In this document: piece by piece, positions 1 to 6,721 of the stretch
How the letters are laid out: each line of letters begins with the position of its first letter
How positions within the stretch are numbered: position 1 is the stretch's first letter
Assembly: GCA_002412425.1 (NCBI GenBank)
Contig: DHVB01000068.1
Span: 72,766 to 89,360, forward strand
Source of the DNA: Bacteroidales bacterium UBA5219
GTDB lineage: Bacteria; Bacteroidota; Bacteroidia; Bacteroidales; ML635J-15
Direction: 5' to 3'
Length of the DNA: 16,595 bases
Program-made: the position numbers and the translations under genes
Notes under the pieces: model-generated
What the model saw: the letters and a program-made list of their open reading frames with translations, nothing else
Database searches by the model: none
What the model was told of the DNA's origin: nothing

Positions 1-72
1 GGTTGGCAATATGGAGTTCCAAATTACTTGACAGGACGAAGATTTAATCTTAAATTAATGGTGAAGTTTTAA
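1..72 (+). CDS. Outer-membrane beta-barrel protein, C-terminal end (probable TonB-dependent receptor)
   Basis: Only the last 23 codons lie in the window, and the frame is open to its left edge. The reading starts at base 1 and stops at TAA 70-72. The peptide ends in alternating hydrophobic and polar residues (RFNLKLMVKF) with a terminal phenylalanine, which is the usual signature of the last strand of an outer-membrane barrel recognised by the BAM machinery. The preceding NYLTGRR stretch resembles the C-termini of Bacteroidota TonB-dependent receptors. The receptor assignment is inference from a very short tail, and any other barrel protein would fit. No clear terminator follows; the next gene has its own promoter-like sequence. 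Confidence 0.5.
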   Translation, partial: GWQYGVPNYLTGRRFNLKLMVKF

Positions 73-126
73 CAACATTTTCTGAAAGTTAAGTTTATTT
101 TATTGAAAAATATTTTTATTGAAGTA

Positions 127-155
127 TTGTTTTTTTCTAAAATTATATATATTTG
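127..155 (+). promoter_or_regulatory. Bacteroidota-type sigma-A promoter for the CHASE2/FecR-like pair
   Basis: TATATTTG at 148-155 matches the Bacteroidota -7 consensus TAnnTTTG exactly. A TTG at 127-129 lies 18 nt upstream, close to the expected -33 spacing. Transcription would start about 160-163, leaving a short leader before the ATG at 186. The call rests on motif match and position only. The surrounding sequence is very A/T-rich, so chance matches are possible. Confidence 0.5.
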
Positions 156-185
156 TATAAAATATGTGAGAATTAATTTAAGCAC

Positions 186-1460
186 ATGAAAAAACAAAAA
201 AAATATTATACTTTTTTTGATGCTTTTATAATAAATATATTTACATTTTTAGCAGTTTTGCTTTTATGGGCTATCATTGATTCTGTTGATTTGTTTAATC
301 CCTTAGATGAATTTTTTGATAATTTTGATTATACCGACTTATATTATTCAGAATTAAGACATAATGACATGGTTCCAGACACTAATATTTTTATTGTAAA
401 TATTGGAACTTTAAGTCGAGCAGAATTAGCTAAACAAATTACAGTCCTTCAAAAATTTCAACCTAAAGTAATAGGAATAGATGCGGTTTTTGCCGAACAA
501 AAAGGAATGGAAGATTATTTGTTAAAACAGGCTTTGAATTTAGATAATAATATTGTATTAGGAGGATTTGGAGAGTTTGACGAAGATGATGAAGACGAAG
601 CTATTGGTATAATAAAGTCAAATCCTTTTTTTGGCGAGTTTCCAGTAGGACATTTAGAGTTTATTGCCGACCCAAAAATTGTTAGAGAATTTGACAAGTT
701 TATTAGATTTAATGATACTATAATTAATGCTTTTTCTTTAGAGATAATGAGTAAATATGACCCAAATGTATTTTTAGAATTTGCTCAACGTAAATCAAAA
801 ACTGAAATTATTAATTATAGAGCGGGTTATCATCCATATATAATTTTTGATTATGAAGAAATTTCTGATACGAATTCAAATTTAGAAATTATAAAAGATA
901 AAATTGTGCTAATGGGCTATGTAAGAATGCATCAGGGAGCACCTACAGATACTATTGATAGCCACTTTACACCAATAAAACGTTCAGAATATGGCTATGC
1001 AGATACAAAAGGAATAGAAATTCATGCACATATTTTAAGTATGTTGCTTTCAAAAGATTATGTTCAAAAAGTGCCAGATTGGATAAATTACTTAATAGCT
1101 TTAATTATATGCCAATTGTTTTTAATGTGGTTGGTTTATTATTATGTACATGGGGCTAAATTATTTGATATATTATCAAAACCAATACAATTTTTATTAA
1201 TTGTTTTAGTTTTATGGGCAACTTTTATGATTTTTGCAAAGTTTGGTATAAAAATTGATATGATACCATCAGTATTAACTTTGGTTTTATGTATAGAAGT
1301 GCTATATTTATACGAAGAAACGTTAGAACTTTTTAAAATTGATTCATATTTAACACAAAACTTTAAATACACTAGAGATGAAAGAATTGAAAATTTTCGT
1401 TACATTGTTCGCCTTGAGTTTATTCGCAATAGGTTTAAACGCACAAGAAAGCGAGTATAA
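186..1460 (+). CDS. CHASE2 domain membrane sensor protein without an output domain
   Basis: The 424-residue protein has a hydrophobic N-terminal segment (about 11-31), a large extracytoplasmic region (about 55-295) and three more membrane segments (about 299-321, 334-352 and 358-378). The region around residues 66-105, with IFIVNIG followed by a conserved-looking KVIGIDAVF, is typical of CHASE2, an extracellular sensory domain usually attached to adenylate cyclases, diguanylate cyclases or kinases. No cyclase, kinase or GGDEF domain follows; the protein ends with a short, very basic tail (residues 405-424). A strongly acidic run (DEDDEDE) lies at about 132-138. The start is the first ATG after a good promoter match. 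The last 27 codons overlap the start of the next gene in another frame. The CHASE2 call is fairly firm; its ligand and signalling partner are unknown. Confidence 0.75.
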   Translation: MKKQKKYYTFFDAFIINIFTFLAVLLLWAIIDSVDLFNPLDEFFDNFDYTDLYYSELRHNDMVPDTNIFIVNIGTLSRAELAKQITVLQKFQPKVIGIDAVFAEQKGMEDYLLKQALNLDNNIVLGGFGEFDEDDEDEAIGIIKSNPFFGEFPVGHLEFIADPKIVREFDKFIRFNDTIINAFSLEIMSKYDPNVFLEFAQRKSKTEIINYRAGYHPYIIFDYEEISDTNSNLEIIKDKIVLMGYVRMHQGAPTDTIDSHFTPIKRSEYGYADTKGIEIHAHILSMLLSKDYVQKVPDWINYLIALIICQLFLMWLVYYYVHGAKLFDILSKPIQFLLIVLVLWATFMIFAKFGIKIDMIPSVLTLVLCIEVLYLYEETLELFKIDSYLTQNFKYTRDERIENFRYIVRLEFIRNRFKRTRKRV

Positions 1461-2181
1461 GGTATTCTATTTTTCAGGCAGTCCTAAGATTGTTGAAAAA
1501 GGTAAAGAAATAAGTGTCAAACGAGATACTTATTTAAACTCTAAAGCAAGTATTAAACTTCCGGCAAATTCATATTTAGTATTAACTAACAAAAATGAGG
1601 TGCCTATGGGTATTAGTAATCCTGGAACTTATAGTATTGCTGATTTAAACAAAATTTATGAAAATGTTGGTAACAGTAATTTAACACAAGAATTTTTTGA
1701 TTATATTGCTAATAATATGATTCAAGAAAATGAGAAAGCAAGGCGTAGTGGTGGTGTTTATAGAGCTGTTGGCGATATTCTTGTAGCTCCATTTGATGAA
1801 GCTGTTTTATTAATTGATAGTCTTACTTTAAGTTGGAAAAATCCAAAACAAAAGAAGTTGTATCTAAAGGTTTATAATCCAGGAAATTGGGAATTAATTT
1901 ATAATATTCCAACAACAGATTCAACTTATACTTTGTATTATGAACCTCAAAAGTTTATTAAAGGCAGAGAATATGCATGGACTGTTTATCATGGTGAAGA
2001 CCATCCACAACAAGGAACAATTCTTAGAGTTTTTACATTTGCCGATGACACATGGAAAGAAAACTTTAATAATAAATTAAAGGTAATTAAAGAAAGTGGT
2101 GAAAATGTAGAAATTAATAAGATAAAAACTTTAAGACTATATTTGGATAATAATATTTATCCTTTAAGCGAAAGCGAATAA
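1378..2181 (+). CDS. Secreted FecR-like protein paired with the CHASE2 sensor
   Basis: The 267-residue protein begins with a clear signal peptide (MKELK, a hydrophobic stretch, cleavage probably after LNA near residue 22), so it should be exported. Residues about 27-90 show short beta-strand units with spaced glycines (VFYFSGSPKIVEKGKE, then a NSKASIKL step and VLTNKNE), resembling the FecR fold. Residues about 140-215 look like a second beta-rich module. CHASE2 proteins are often encoded beside FecR-domain proteins, so the neighbourhood supports a joint envelope-sensing role, but that is inference. The start lies inside the CHASE2 gene, overlapping it by 83 nt in the +1 frame. The signal peptide makes this start convincing and shorter alternatives unlikely. 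I see no enzymatic motif. Confidence 0.6.
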   Translation: MKELKIFVTLFALSLFAIGLNAQESEYKVFYFSGSPKIVEKGKEISVKRDTYLNSKASIKLPANSYLVLTNKNEVPMGISNPGTYSIADLNKIYENVGNSNLTQEFFDYIANNMIQENEKARRSGGVYRAVGDILVAPFDEAVLLIDSLTLSWKNPKQKKLYLKVYNPGNWELIYNIPTTDSTYTLYYEPQKFIKGREYAWTVYHGEDHPQQGTILRVFTFADDTWKENFNNKLKVIKESGENVEINKIKTLRLYLDNNIYPLSESE

Positions 2182-2192
2182 GCTTTTGTTTA
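2165..2192. terminator. Possible shared hairpin between convergent genes
   Basis: Bases 2165-2175 can pair with 2182-2192 in an 11-bp stem containing two G-U pairs, with the 6-nt loop GAATAA. It sits over the two convergent stop codons, where a bidirectional terminator would be useful. Neither side has a clear T-run, so it may be a weak or Rho-assisted site, or chance pairing. Confidence 0.3.
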
Positions 2193-2966
2193 TACTAGAA
2201 TATTAAAATCATCTTTATCGTCTAAAGCAGGGAAACTTTTACGATATTCTTGAATAGTGTCTGTATCAAGAGTTGCGGTTATTATTTCTTCTTGTTCGTC
2301 GTTTGCTAATGCAATATATTCGCCTTTAGGGTCAATTATGCATGAACCACCTGTGTAGAACAAGTTATTCCCATCTATACCAATTCTGTTGCAGCCCACA
2401 ACATAACAAAGGTTTTCTATTGCTCTAGCCCTTAGAAGTATGTCAAACATTTTACGTCTTTCTATGGGCCATGATGCAACATTTATCATTAAGTCGTAGC
2501 CCTCAGTATTTCTACTCCATACAGGAAAGCGTAAGTCATAACACACTTGAAATAATATTTTGAATCCTCTAAATTCAAAAACAACTCTTTCGCTACCTTT
2601 GGTAAACATTTTTCCTTCGCCACCAAGTTTAAACAAATGTCTTTTATTGTATTTTATAATTCTATCATCAGGTTTTACAAAAACGAAAACATTGTAAAAC
2701 AAATCATTTTCTTTTAATATTAGCGAAGTTGCTATAGCAGCACCCGAAATTCTTGATATTTCACTAAGTGTTGTTAGGCTTTTCCCATTGTTGTCTTCGG
2801 CACAGCCATATACATTGTTTGTAAAGCCAGAATTAAACATTTCTGGTAAGACATATAAGTCAGAGCCAGGATTTTGTAATATTAACTTATTATAATTTTT
2901 TAAGTTTTCTTCTGCATTTTCCCAAATAATATCGGTTTGTAAAACCGAAACTTTTAATTTACTCAT
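2190..2966 (-). CDS. Carbon-nitrogen hydrolase, omega-amidase (YafV/Nit2-like)
   Basis: A nitrilase-superfamily enzyme of 258 residues. The catalytic triad is visible: Glu42 (LPEMF), Lys108 (YNKRHLF) and Cys142 (VCYDLRFP). The YDLRFP context and overall length fit the omega-amidase group, which hydrolyses 2-oxoglutaramate or 2-oxosuccinamate to the 2-oxoacid and ammonia, a repair-type cytosolic reaction. I chose ATG at 2964-2966; an in-frame TTG twelve bases upstream (2976-2978) is possible, but the ATG has a purine-rich ACAGG just before it and gives the usual N-terminus. It overlaps the preceding acyltransferase gene by 8 nt, so the two are probably translationally coupled. Other amidases of the superfamily remain possible. 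Confidence 0.85.
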   Translation of the reverse strand: MSKLKVSVLQTDIIWENAEENLKNYNKLILQNPGSDLYVLPEMFNSGFTNNVYGCAEDNNGKSLTTLSEISRISGAAIATSLILKENDLFYNVFVFVKPDDRIIKYNKRHLFKLGGEGKMFTKGSERVVFEFRGFKILFQVCYDLRFPVWSRNTEGYDLMINVASWPIERRKMFDILLRARAIENLCYVVGCNRIGIDGNNLFYTGGSCIIDPKGEYIALANDEQEEIITATLDTDTIQEYRKSFPALDDKDDFNILV

Positions 2967-3510
2967 AACCTGTTTCAAATTTATTTTTTCTAAGTCCAGT
3001 AATACCTATATAATGTTTTTTTAATCTTTCCATAATTTCCATGTCAGTGCCTTGCATGTCTAATAAACCTATTACGCCCAATGTTTTGGTTTTTTTATCT
3101 ATAAAACCTACAATAACTGGAACATCAGCTTCTTTAGCTATCTTTATAAAACCTTTTTTCCAGTTTTTCGTTTTTTTTCTTGTTCCTTCTGGTGTAATTA
3201 CGAGGTAAAATCTGTCTTTGGCTTCTTTTATTCTTTTTGTAAGCATATCTGCTATGCCGTTTCTTTTTCCTCTGTCAACAGGAATTCCGCCCCATTTTTT
3301 TAAAAAATATCCTAAAGGTCCCCAAAAAGCTTCTTTTTTTATTAAAATTTGCGGTTTGTAATTATATAAGTTGAAATATAATTTTCCTAAAACAAAATCC
3401 CAGAAGCTTGTGTGTGGAGCCATTAAAACTACAGCTTTTTTAATATCAGGAAACTCATTGTATTTCCATCTGTTTAATTTAAAATATATTTTAGCAAATG
3501 TCTTCTTCAT
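2959..3510 (-). CDS. 1-acylglycerol-3-phosphate acyltransferase-like protein (PlsC family)
   Basis: The 183-residue protein carries the acyltransferase motifs in order: HTSFWD (His33 and Asp38, the HX4D catalytic motif), GGIPVDR at 74-80, and TPEGTR at 106-111, the phosphate-binding motif. Family members transfer fatty acyl chains to lysophosphatidic acid or related glycerolipids at the inner membrane. At 183 residues it is shorter than classical PlsC and lacks a clear N-terminal membrane helix, matching the small acyltransferase-like proteins common in Bacteroidota, whose acceptor is not certain. It overlaps the upstream YigZ-family gene by 20 nt and the downstream nitrilase gene by 8 nt, indicating one operon. 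ATG at 3508-3510 is the natural start. Confidence 0.8.
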   Translation of the reverse strand: MKKTFAKIYFKLNRWKYNEFPDIKKAVVLMAPHTSFWDFVLGKLYFNLYNYKPQILIKKEAFWGPLGYFLKKWGGIPVDRGKRNGIADMLTKRIKEAKDRFYLVITPEGTRKKTKNWKKGFIKIAKEADVPVIVGFIDKKTKTLGVIGLLDMQGTDMEIMERLKKHYIGITGLRKNKFETGYE

Positions 3511-4108
3511 CTAGCTTTATAATCAACTTATGATTTTGTTTTAAAGATTCTAGAAAATTTTCATACAAAGATAACCTAATTGTACAAATTATGCTACAGT
3601 TTTCTTGAAATTCTTGCGATATTATATTAGCTTCATAATCTTTAATAACTTTCATTACAAAGTTCATATCTTCATAATCGAAAGTAATTTCAATTTTTTC
3701 TTCGATATATTTTTTGATAATTTTTGCATTATCCAAAGCATTTTTTGCTGCTGTTTTATAAGCGTTTATTAAGCCTGGAATACCAAGTTTTGTTCCACCA
3801 AAATATCTAACTACAACTATAAGTGTGTTTGTTAAATTCAATGATCGAATTTGTCCCAATACTGGTGGTCCAGAACTATTTGATGGTTCTCCATCGTCAG
3901 ATGCTCTAAAAGTTTCTTGCTTTGTGCCAATAATAAATGCATAAACATGATGTCGTGCATCATAATATTTCTTTTTTAAATCGTTTAGATGTTGTTTTAC
4001 TTGTTCTTCTGAACTAACTTGGAAAGCAAAAGCTAAAAATTTACTTGATTTTTCTGTAAAAATTCCTTCACTTGGGCTTGCAATAGTATAAAAATAATCA
4101 GTTTCCAT
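3491..4108 (-). CDS. yigZ: IMPACT/YigZ family protein (UPF0029)
   Basis: The 205-residue protein has the N-terminal UPF0029/Impact domain, with the stretch from DARHHVYAF through ASDDGEPSNSSGPP to VVVRYFGGTKLG at about 50-115. This is the most conserved part of the family and makes the call secure. The C-terminal half (about 130-205) fits the small second domain seen in bacterial YigZ, which has a fold like EF-G domain V. The biochemical role is not settled; eukaryotic IMPACT regulates translation through GCN1/GCN2, and bacterial members are thought to touch nucleic acids or translation. It is the first gene of a three-gene minus-strand cluster, located just downstream of the dnaA terminator, so it probably has its own promoter in 4109-4154, where I could not identify a strong match. 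Confidence 0.9.
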   Translation of the reverse strand: METDYFYTIASPSEGIFTEKSSKFLAFAFQVSSEEQVKQHLNDLKKKYYDARHHVYAFIIGTKQETFRASDDGEPSNSSGPPVLGQIRSLNLTNTLIVVVRYFGGTKLGIPGLINAYKTAAKNALDNAKIIKKYIEEKIEITFDYEDMNFVMKVIKDYEANIISQEFQENCSIICTIRLSLYENFLESLKQNHKLIIKLDEEDIC

Positions 4109-4154
4109 TAATTAAAAACGTGAATACAAAGTGTTTTTTTACAAACTTTATGGT

Positions 4155-4210
4155 AAAAAAGTAAGTTGTCTTAAATGTGTTCAAAATCAAAAGTTTGACA
4201 CATCTAAGAC
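4155..4210 (-). terminator. Intrinsic terminator of dnaA
   Basis: Bases 4194-4210 and 4168-4185 form an imperfect inverted repeat: arms of 6, 6 and 4 paired bases, one A/G mismatch and one bulged T, with an 8-nt loop. On the minus strand the stem lies 7 nt after the dnaA stop codon and is followed, after seven bases, by a run of six T (4155-4160). Shape and position fit termination of dnaA before the next minus-strand gene. Confidence 0.7.
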
Positions 4211-4217
4211 ATAGTTT

Positions 4218-5645
4218 TTACATTTTTAATCTTTTTTCAATTTCTTCAACGTCTGCTTTAAACTTTTTATCTGTATCTATCAGATTATTAACAGTTTTGA
4301 AAGCATGTAACACTGTAGCGTGGTCTTTATTACCAATAGCTGCACCAATAGCTGCTAAAGAAGATTTTGTCATTGTTTTTGCAAAATACATAGCTATTTG
4401 TCTAGCTTGTACTATTTCGCGTTTGCGTGTTTTTGAGCTAAGTGTTTCAACAGGCATTGAAAAATAGTTACAAACAACTTTTTGTATATAGTCAATAGAG
4501 ACTTCTCTTCTAGTACTCTTAACTAGCTTGTCTATCATATCTTTAGCTAATTCTAAAGTAATTTCTTTTTTGTTAAGAGTTGATTGTGCCAATAAAGAAA
4601 CTAAAGCACCTTCGAGTTCGCGTATATTGTTTGTGATATGAGAGGCAATGTATTCAAGAATTTCTTCTTTAATATCAATACCGTCTTTATATGTTTTTTT
4701 CTTTAAAATTTTAATTCTAGTTTCAAAATCTGGTTCTTGTAAATCTGCAGATAAGCCCCATTTGAATCTTGAGAGTAATCTTTGTTCCATGCCGTTTAGT
4801 TCTACTGGTGGCTTGTCAGATGTTAAAACCAATTGTTTTCCATGTTGATGTAGGTGGTTGAAAATATGGAAGAATACTTCTTGAGTTCCTTCTTTTTTAG
4901 AGAAATATTGCACATCGTCAACTATCAGAACATCAATCATTTGGTAGAAATGAATAAAATCGTTTCTATTATTATTTCTAGTAGCTTCCATATATTGAGT
5001 TAAAAACTTGTTTGCGTCAACATATAGCACTACTTTTTCTGGCATTATTTTTTTAACTTCTATTCCAATCGCTTGTGCTAGGTGTGTTTTTCCTAATCCA
5101 GAATTTCCGTAAATAAATAAAGGGTTAAAAGCTGTTCCGCCAGGGTTTTGTGCAACAGCATAACCAGCCGAACGACCTAAACGATTACATTCACCTTCAA
5201 CAAAATTATCAAAAGTATATTCTAGGTTTAGATTTGGATCTACGTGCATTTTTTTGATGCCAGGAATAATAAAAGGATTTACAATAGCATTAGCTTCTAA
5301 ATCAAGTGGCACTTGCACTGGGCGATTTGTTATTGGAATTTTATCGCTAGAAGGTTTTTTGAGAACATAGGTTTTATCAGCACTAGCACCATTTTCGATA
5401 ACTACATGATATTCTAATTTAGCACCAGTTCCTATTACTTTATTTAAAGTTTTTTTAAGTAAATCAAGGAAATTTTCTTCAATAAATTCATAAAAAAACT
5501 CACTTGGAACCTGTATGGCTAAAACCTTATCATTGATATCTAAAGGAACGATAGGCTCAAACCAAGTTTGATAGCTAACTTTCGGCACATTGTCTTTAAT
5601 GATCTGCAAACACTTTCCCCATATTTCTTCACACTTTTTTACCAT
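4218..5645 (-). CDS. dnaA: Chromosomal replication initiator protein DnaA
   Basis: The 475-residue protein has the full DnaA layout. Domain I spans about 1-85 (EEIWGKCLQII and the SYQTWFEPI motif), followed by a short linker domain II. The AAA+ domain III has Walker A GNSGLGKTH at 180-188 and Walker B VLIVDDVQ at 239-246. C-terminal domain IV has the DNA-binding signature GNKDHATVLHA at about 438-448, preceded by the KTRKREIVQARQIAMY helix. It binds ATP and DnaA boxes to open the replication origin. The length is normal for Bacteroidota. ATG 5643-5645 gives the expected N-terminus; the upstream ATG at 5647-5649 is in another frame. Its 5' side is a 482-bp divergent spacer with inverted repeats. 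No dnaN or other origin genes are adjacent, so linkage to oriC is not implied by gene order. Confidence 0.97.
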   Translation of the reverse strand: MVKKCEEIWGKCLQIIKDNVPKVSYQTWFEPIVPLDINDKVLAIQVPSEFFYEFIEENFLDLLKKTLNKVIGTGAKLEYHVVIENGASADKTYVLKKPSSDKIPITNRPVQVPLDLEANAIVNPFIIPGIKKMHVDPNLNLEYTFDNFVEGECNRLGRSAGYAVAQNPGGTAFNPLFIYGNSGLGKTHLAQAIGIEVKKIMPEKVVLYVDANKFLTQYMEATRNNNRNDFIHFYQMIDVLIVDDVQYFSKKEGTQEVFFHIFNHLHQHGKQLVLTSDKPPVELNGMEQRLLSRFKWGLSADLQEPDFETRIKILKKKTYKDGIDIKEEILEYIASHITNNIRELEGALVSLLAQSTLNKKEITLELAKDMIDKLVKSTRREVSIDYIQKVVCNYFSMPVETLSSKTRKREIVQARQIAMYFAKTMTKSSLAAIGAAIGNKDHATVLHAFKTVNNLIDTDKKFKADVEEIEKRLKM

Positions 5646-5742
5646 TTCATTAAATAGCTTTTAATTAATTTAACTTTAATAAATATATTTAAAGTAGCCT
5701 TTTTTTTTGCTTTTAAAATTATAATTTAAACTTTATCTCTTC

Positions 5743-5806
5743 AAAACAAAAATTAGCAAAAAAAATTAACAAACTTATTGTCAGAGAGTTTGCTAATTTT
5801 TGTTTT
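5743..5806. repeat. Perfect 18-bp inverted repeat (hairpin 1) upstream of dnaA
   Basis: Bases 5743-5760 are the exact reverse complement of 5789-5806, separated by a 28-nt loop. The conserved core is AATTAGCAAA / TTTGCTAATT. T-rich sequence continues outward from the stem on both strands, as in a bidirectional terminator, although neither flanking gene ends here. It could be a structure for protein binding, a terminator of an unseen small RNA, or part of an origin. Confidence 0.6.
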
Positions 5807-5824
5807 TGATTAAGCAATCAAAAA
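5803..5824. repeat. 9-bp inverted repeat (hairpin 2)
   Basis: TTTTTGATT at 5803-5811 pairs perfectly with AATCAAAAA at 5816-5824 around the 4-nt loop AAGC. Its left arm shares 5803-5806 with hairpin 1 and its right arm shares 5819-5824 with hairpin 3, so the structures compete. On a plus-strand transcript the stem is followed by A-rich rather than T-rich sequence, so it is not a classical terminator in that direction. Confidence 0.5.
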
Positions 5825-5865
5825 AATGTCCTTCAAATCATCTGCTAAAATAAGACATTTTTTTG
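5819..5865. repeat. 12-bp inverted repeat (hairpin 3)
   Basis: CAAAAAAATGTC at 5819-5830 is the exact reverse complement of GACATTTTTTTG at 5854-5865, with a 23-nt loop. It is the third in the overlapping series. The arms are mostly A/T with a GTC/GAC clamp at the loop side. Confidence 0.5.
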
Positions 5866-6075
5866 TCAAACAAAACATTTTTATACATTTTTTTGAAAAA
5901 AAATAAAAAAACATCTATTTGTGTCATTATCAGTCATTAAGCGGTGTTAACTATAACATTACTTCCATTATGCATGTGTAGCGATTTAGTTTTCAAGTTG
6001 TTATATTTTTTTGATAAAGAAAATGTTTTTTGTTATTAACTTTATTGATAATGAAATGTTAAAAAATATATGTAG

Positions 6076-6101
6076 TTGAAAATACTGATTAGCATAATTT
6101 G
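6076..6101 (+). promoter_or_regulatory. Possible promoter of the LOG-dGTPase-siaBC operon
   Basis: TAATTTG at 6095-6101 is one base short of the TAnnTTTG -7 element, and TTG at 6076-6078 lies 16 nt upstream as a -33 candidate. Transcription would begin near 6108, about 20 nt before the ATG at 6128. It is the best match near the gene but imperfect. Confidence 0.35.
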
Positions 6102-6127
6102 TTTAAATTTACAAAAAAAATGATTTT

Positions 6128-6706
6128 ATGGAGAATAGACTTTGTGTTTTTTGTAGCTCTAGTAATGATTTAGAACCAAAATACTATAAATTAGCCGAAG
6201 ACTTAGTTTTAGAAATTAAAAAAGCAAATTATAGTATAATGCATGGAGCTGGCAGTATAGGACTAATGGGGAGTTTGTTGAATGCCGCCAAAGAAAATAA
6301 TGTAAACATAATTGGTGTAGTGCCAGAAAAGTTAAATAAGCCTCATATTGTAGATTCAAAAAATCAAAAATTGGTTGTAACTAAAGATATGAAGGATAGA
6401 AAAGAATATTTAAGAGAAAATTCTTCTGCTTTTATTGCATTACCAGGAGGTTTTGGTACTTTGGAGGAAATTCTTGAAGTGATAACTTTAAAACAATTAA
6501 AATATCATAATAAAGCTATTGTTTTTATAAATGCATACGGATATTTTGATAATTTATTTAAACAATTTGATTATATGTTTGAAACTAATTTTGCTAATCA
6601 TAACTATAGAAATCTTTATTTTGTTGCAAATTCACCAAGCGAGGCAATAGATTATATTAATAATTATACTCATCAAAATATTTATGATAAATATTTAAGA
6701 GAATAA
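6128..6706 (+). CDS. LOG family protein (TIGR00730-type Rossmann fold)
   Basis: The 192-residue protein has an N-terminal Rossmann-type start (LCVFCSSS), the glycine motif HGAGSIGLMG at 39-48, and the signature PGGFGTLEE at 106-114 with Arg91-Lys92 ahead of it. These match the LONELY GUY family, cytosolic nucleoside 5'-monophosphate phosphoribohydrolases first known for cytokinin activation. In bacteria they cleave AMP or cytokinin nucleotides to base and ribose 5-phosphate, and the physiological substrate is often unclear. The usual first GGG is GAG here, a mild variant. It is the first gene of a plus-strand operon, with dGTPase starting 15 bp downstream, so both upstream members act on nucleotides. 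ATG at 6128 follows an A-rich leader and gives the normal N-terminus. Confidence 0.88.
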   Translation: MENRLCVFCSSSNDLEPKYYKLAEDLVLEIKKANYSIMHGAGSIGLMGSLLNAAKENNVNIIGVVPEKLNKPHIVDSKNQKLVVTKDMKDRKEYLRENSSAFIALPGGFGTLEEILEVITLKQLKYHNKAIVFINAYGYFDNLFKQFDYMFETNFANHNYRNLYFVANSPSEAIDYINNYTHQNIYDKYLRE

Positions 6707-6721
6707 AAAACACATTTTATT

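Larger units (their letters stand above)
5646..6127. other. Divergent dnaA/LOG intergenic region, very A/T-rich
   Basis: This 482-bp spacer is the longest non-coding stretch in the window. It contains a chain of three overlapping inverted repeats (5743-5865), three ACATTTTT repeats at 5855, 5875 and 5885, long A and T runs (5858-5912), a small palindrome TGTTA-ACTA-TAACA at 5945-5958, and a promoter-like site for the LOG gene at 6076-6101. A dnaA promoter must also lie here, but I found no clean match. I read both strands for the DnaA box TTATCCACA and close variants and found none. Origin function is therefore possible from the A/T content but unsupported. Confidence 0.6.

Noticed and set aside
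2967..2978. Four-residue extension of the nitrilase from a TTG start
   Set aside because: The ATG at 2966 is a better start codon with a purine-rich upstream stretch and matches the usual beginning of the family.
5826..5906. A 26-codon plus-strand ORF inside the dnaA spacer (starting MSFKSSAK)
   Set aside because: It is short, lies within the inverted repeats and A/T runs, has no promoter or ribosome-binding evidence, and its composition is that of random A/T-rich sequence.
5945..5958. Small palindrome TGTTA-ACTA-TAACA as a possible operator
   Set aside because: Five-base arms are expected by chance in this composition, and no regulator gene or second copy was seen.
6023..6079. An 18-codon plus-strand ORF upstream of the LOG gene
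   Set aside because: Too short and without any supporting signal; A/T-rich spacers give such ORFs often.
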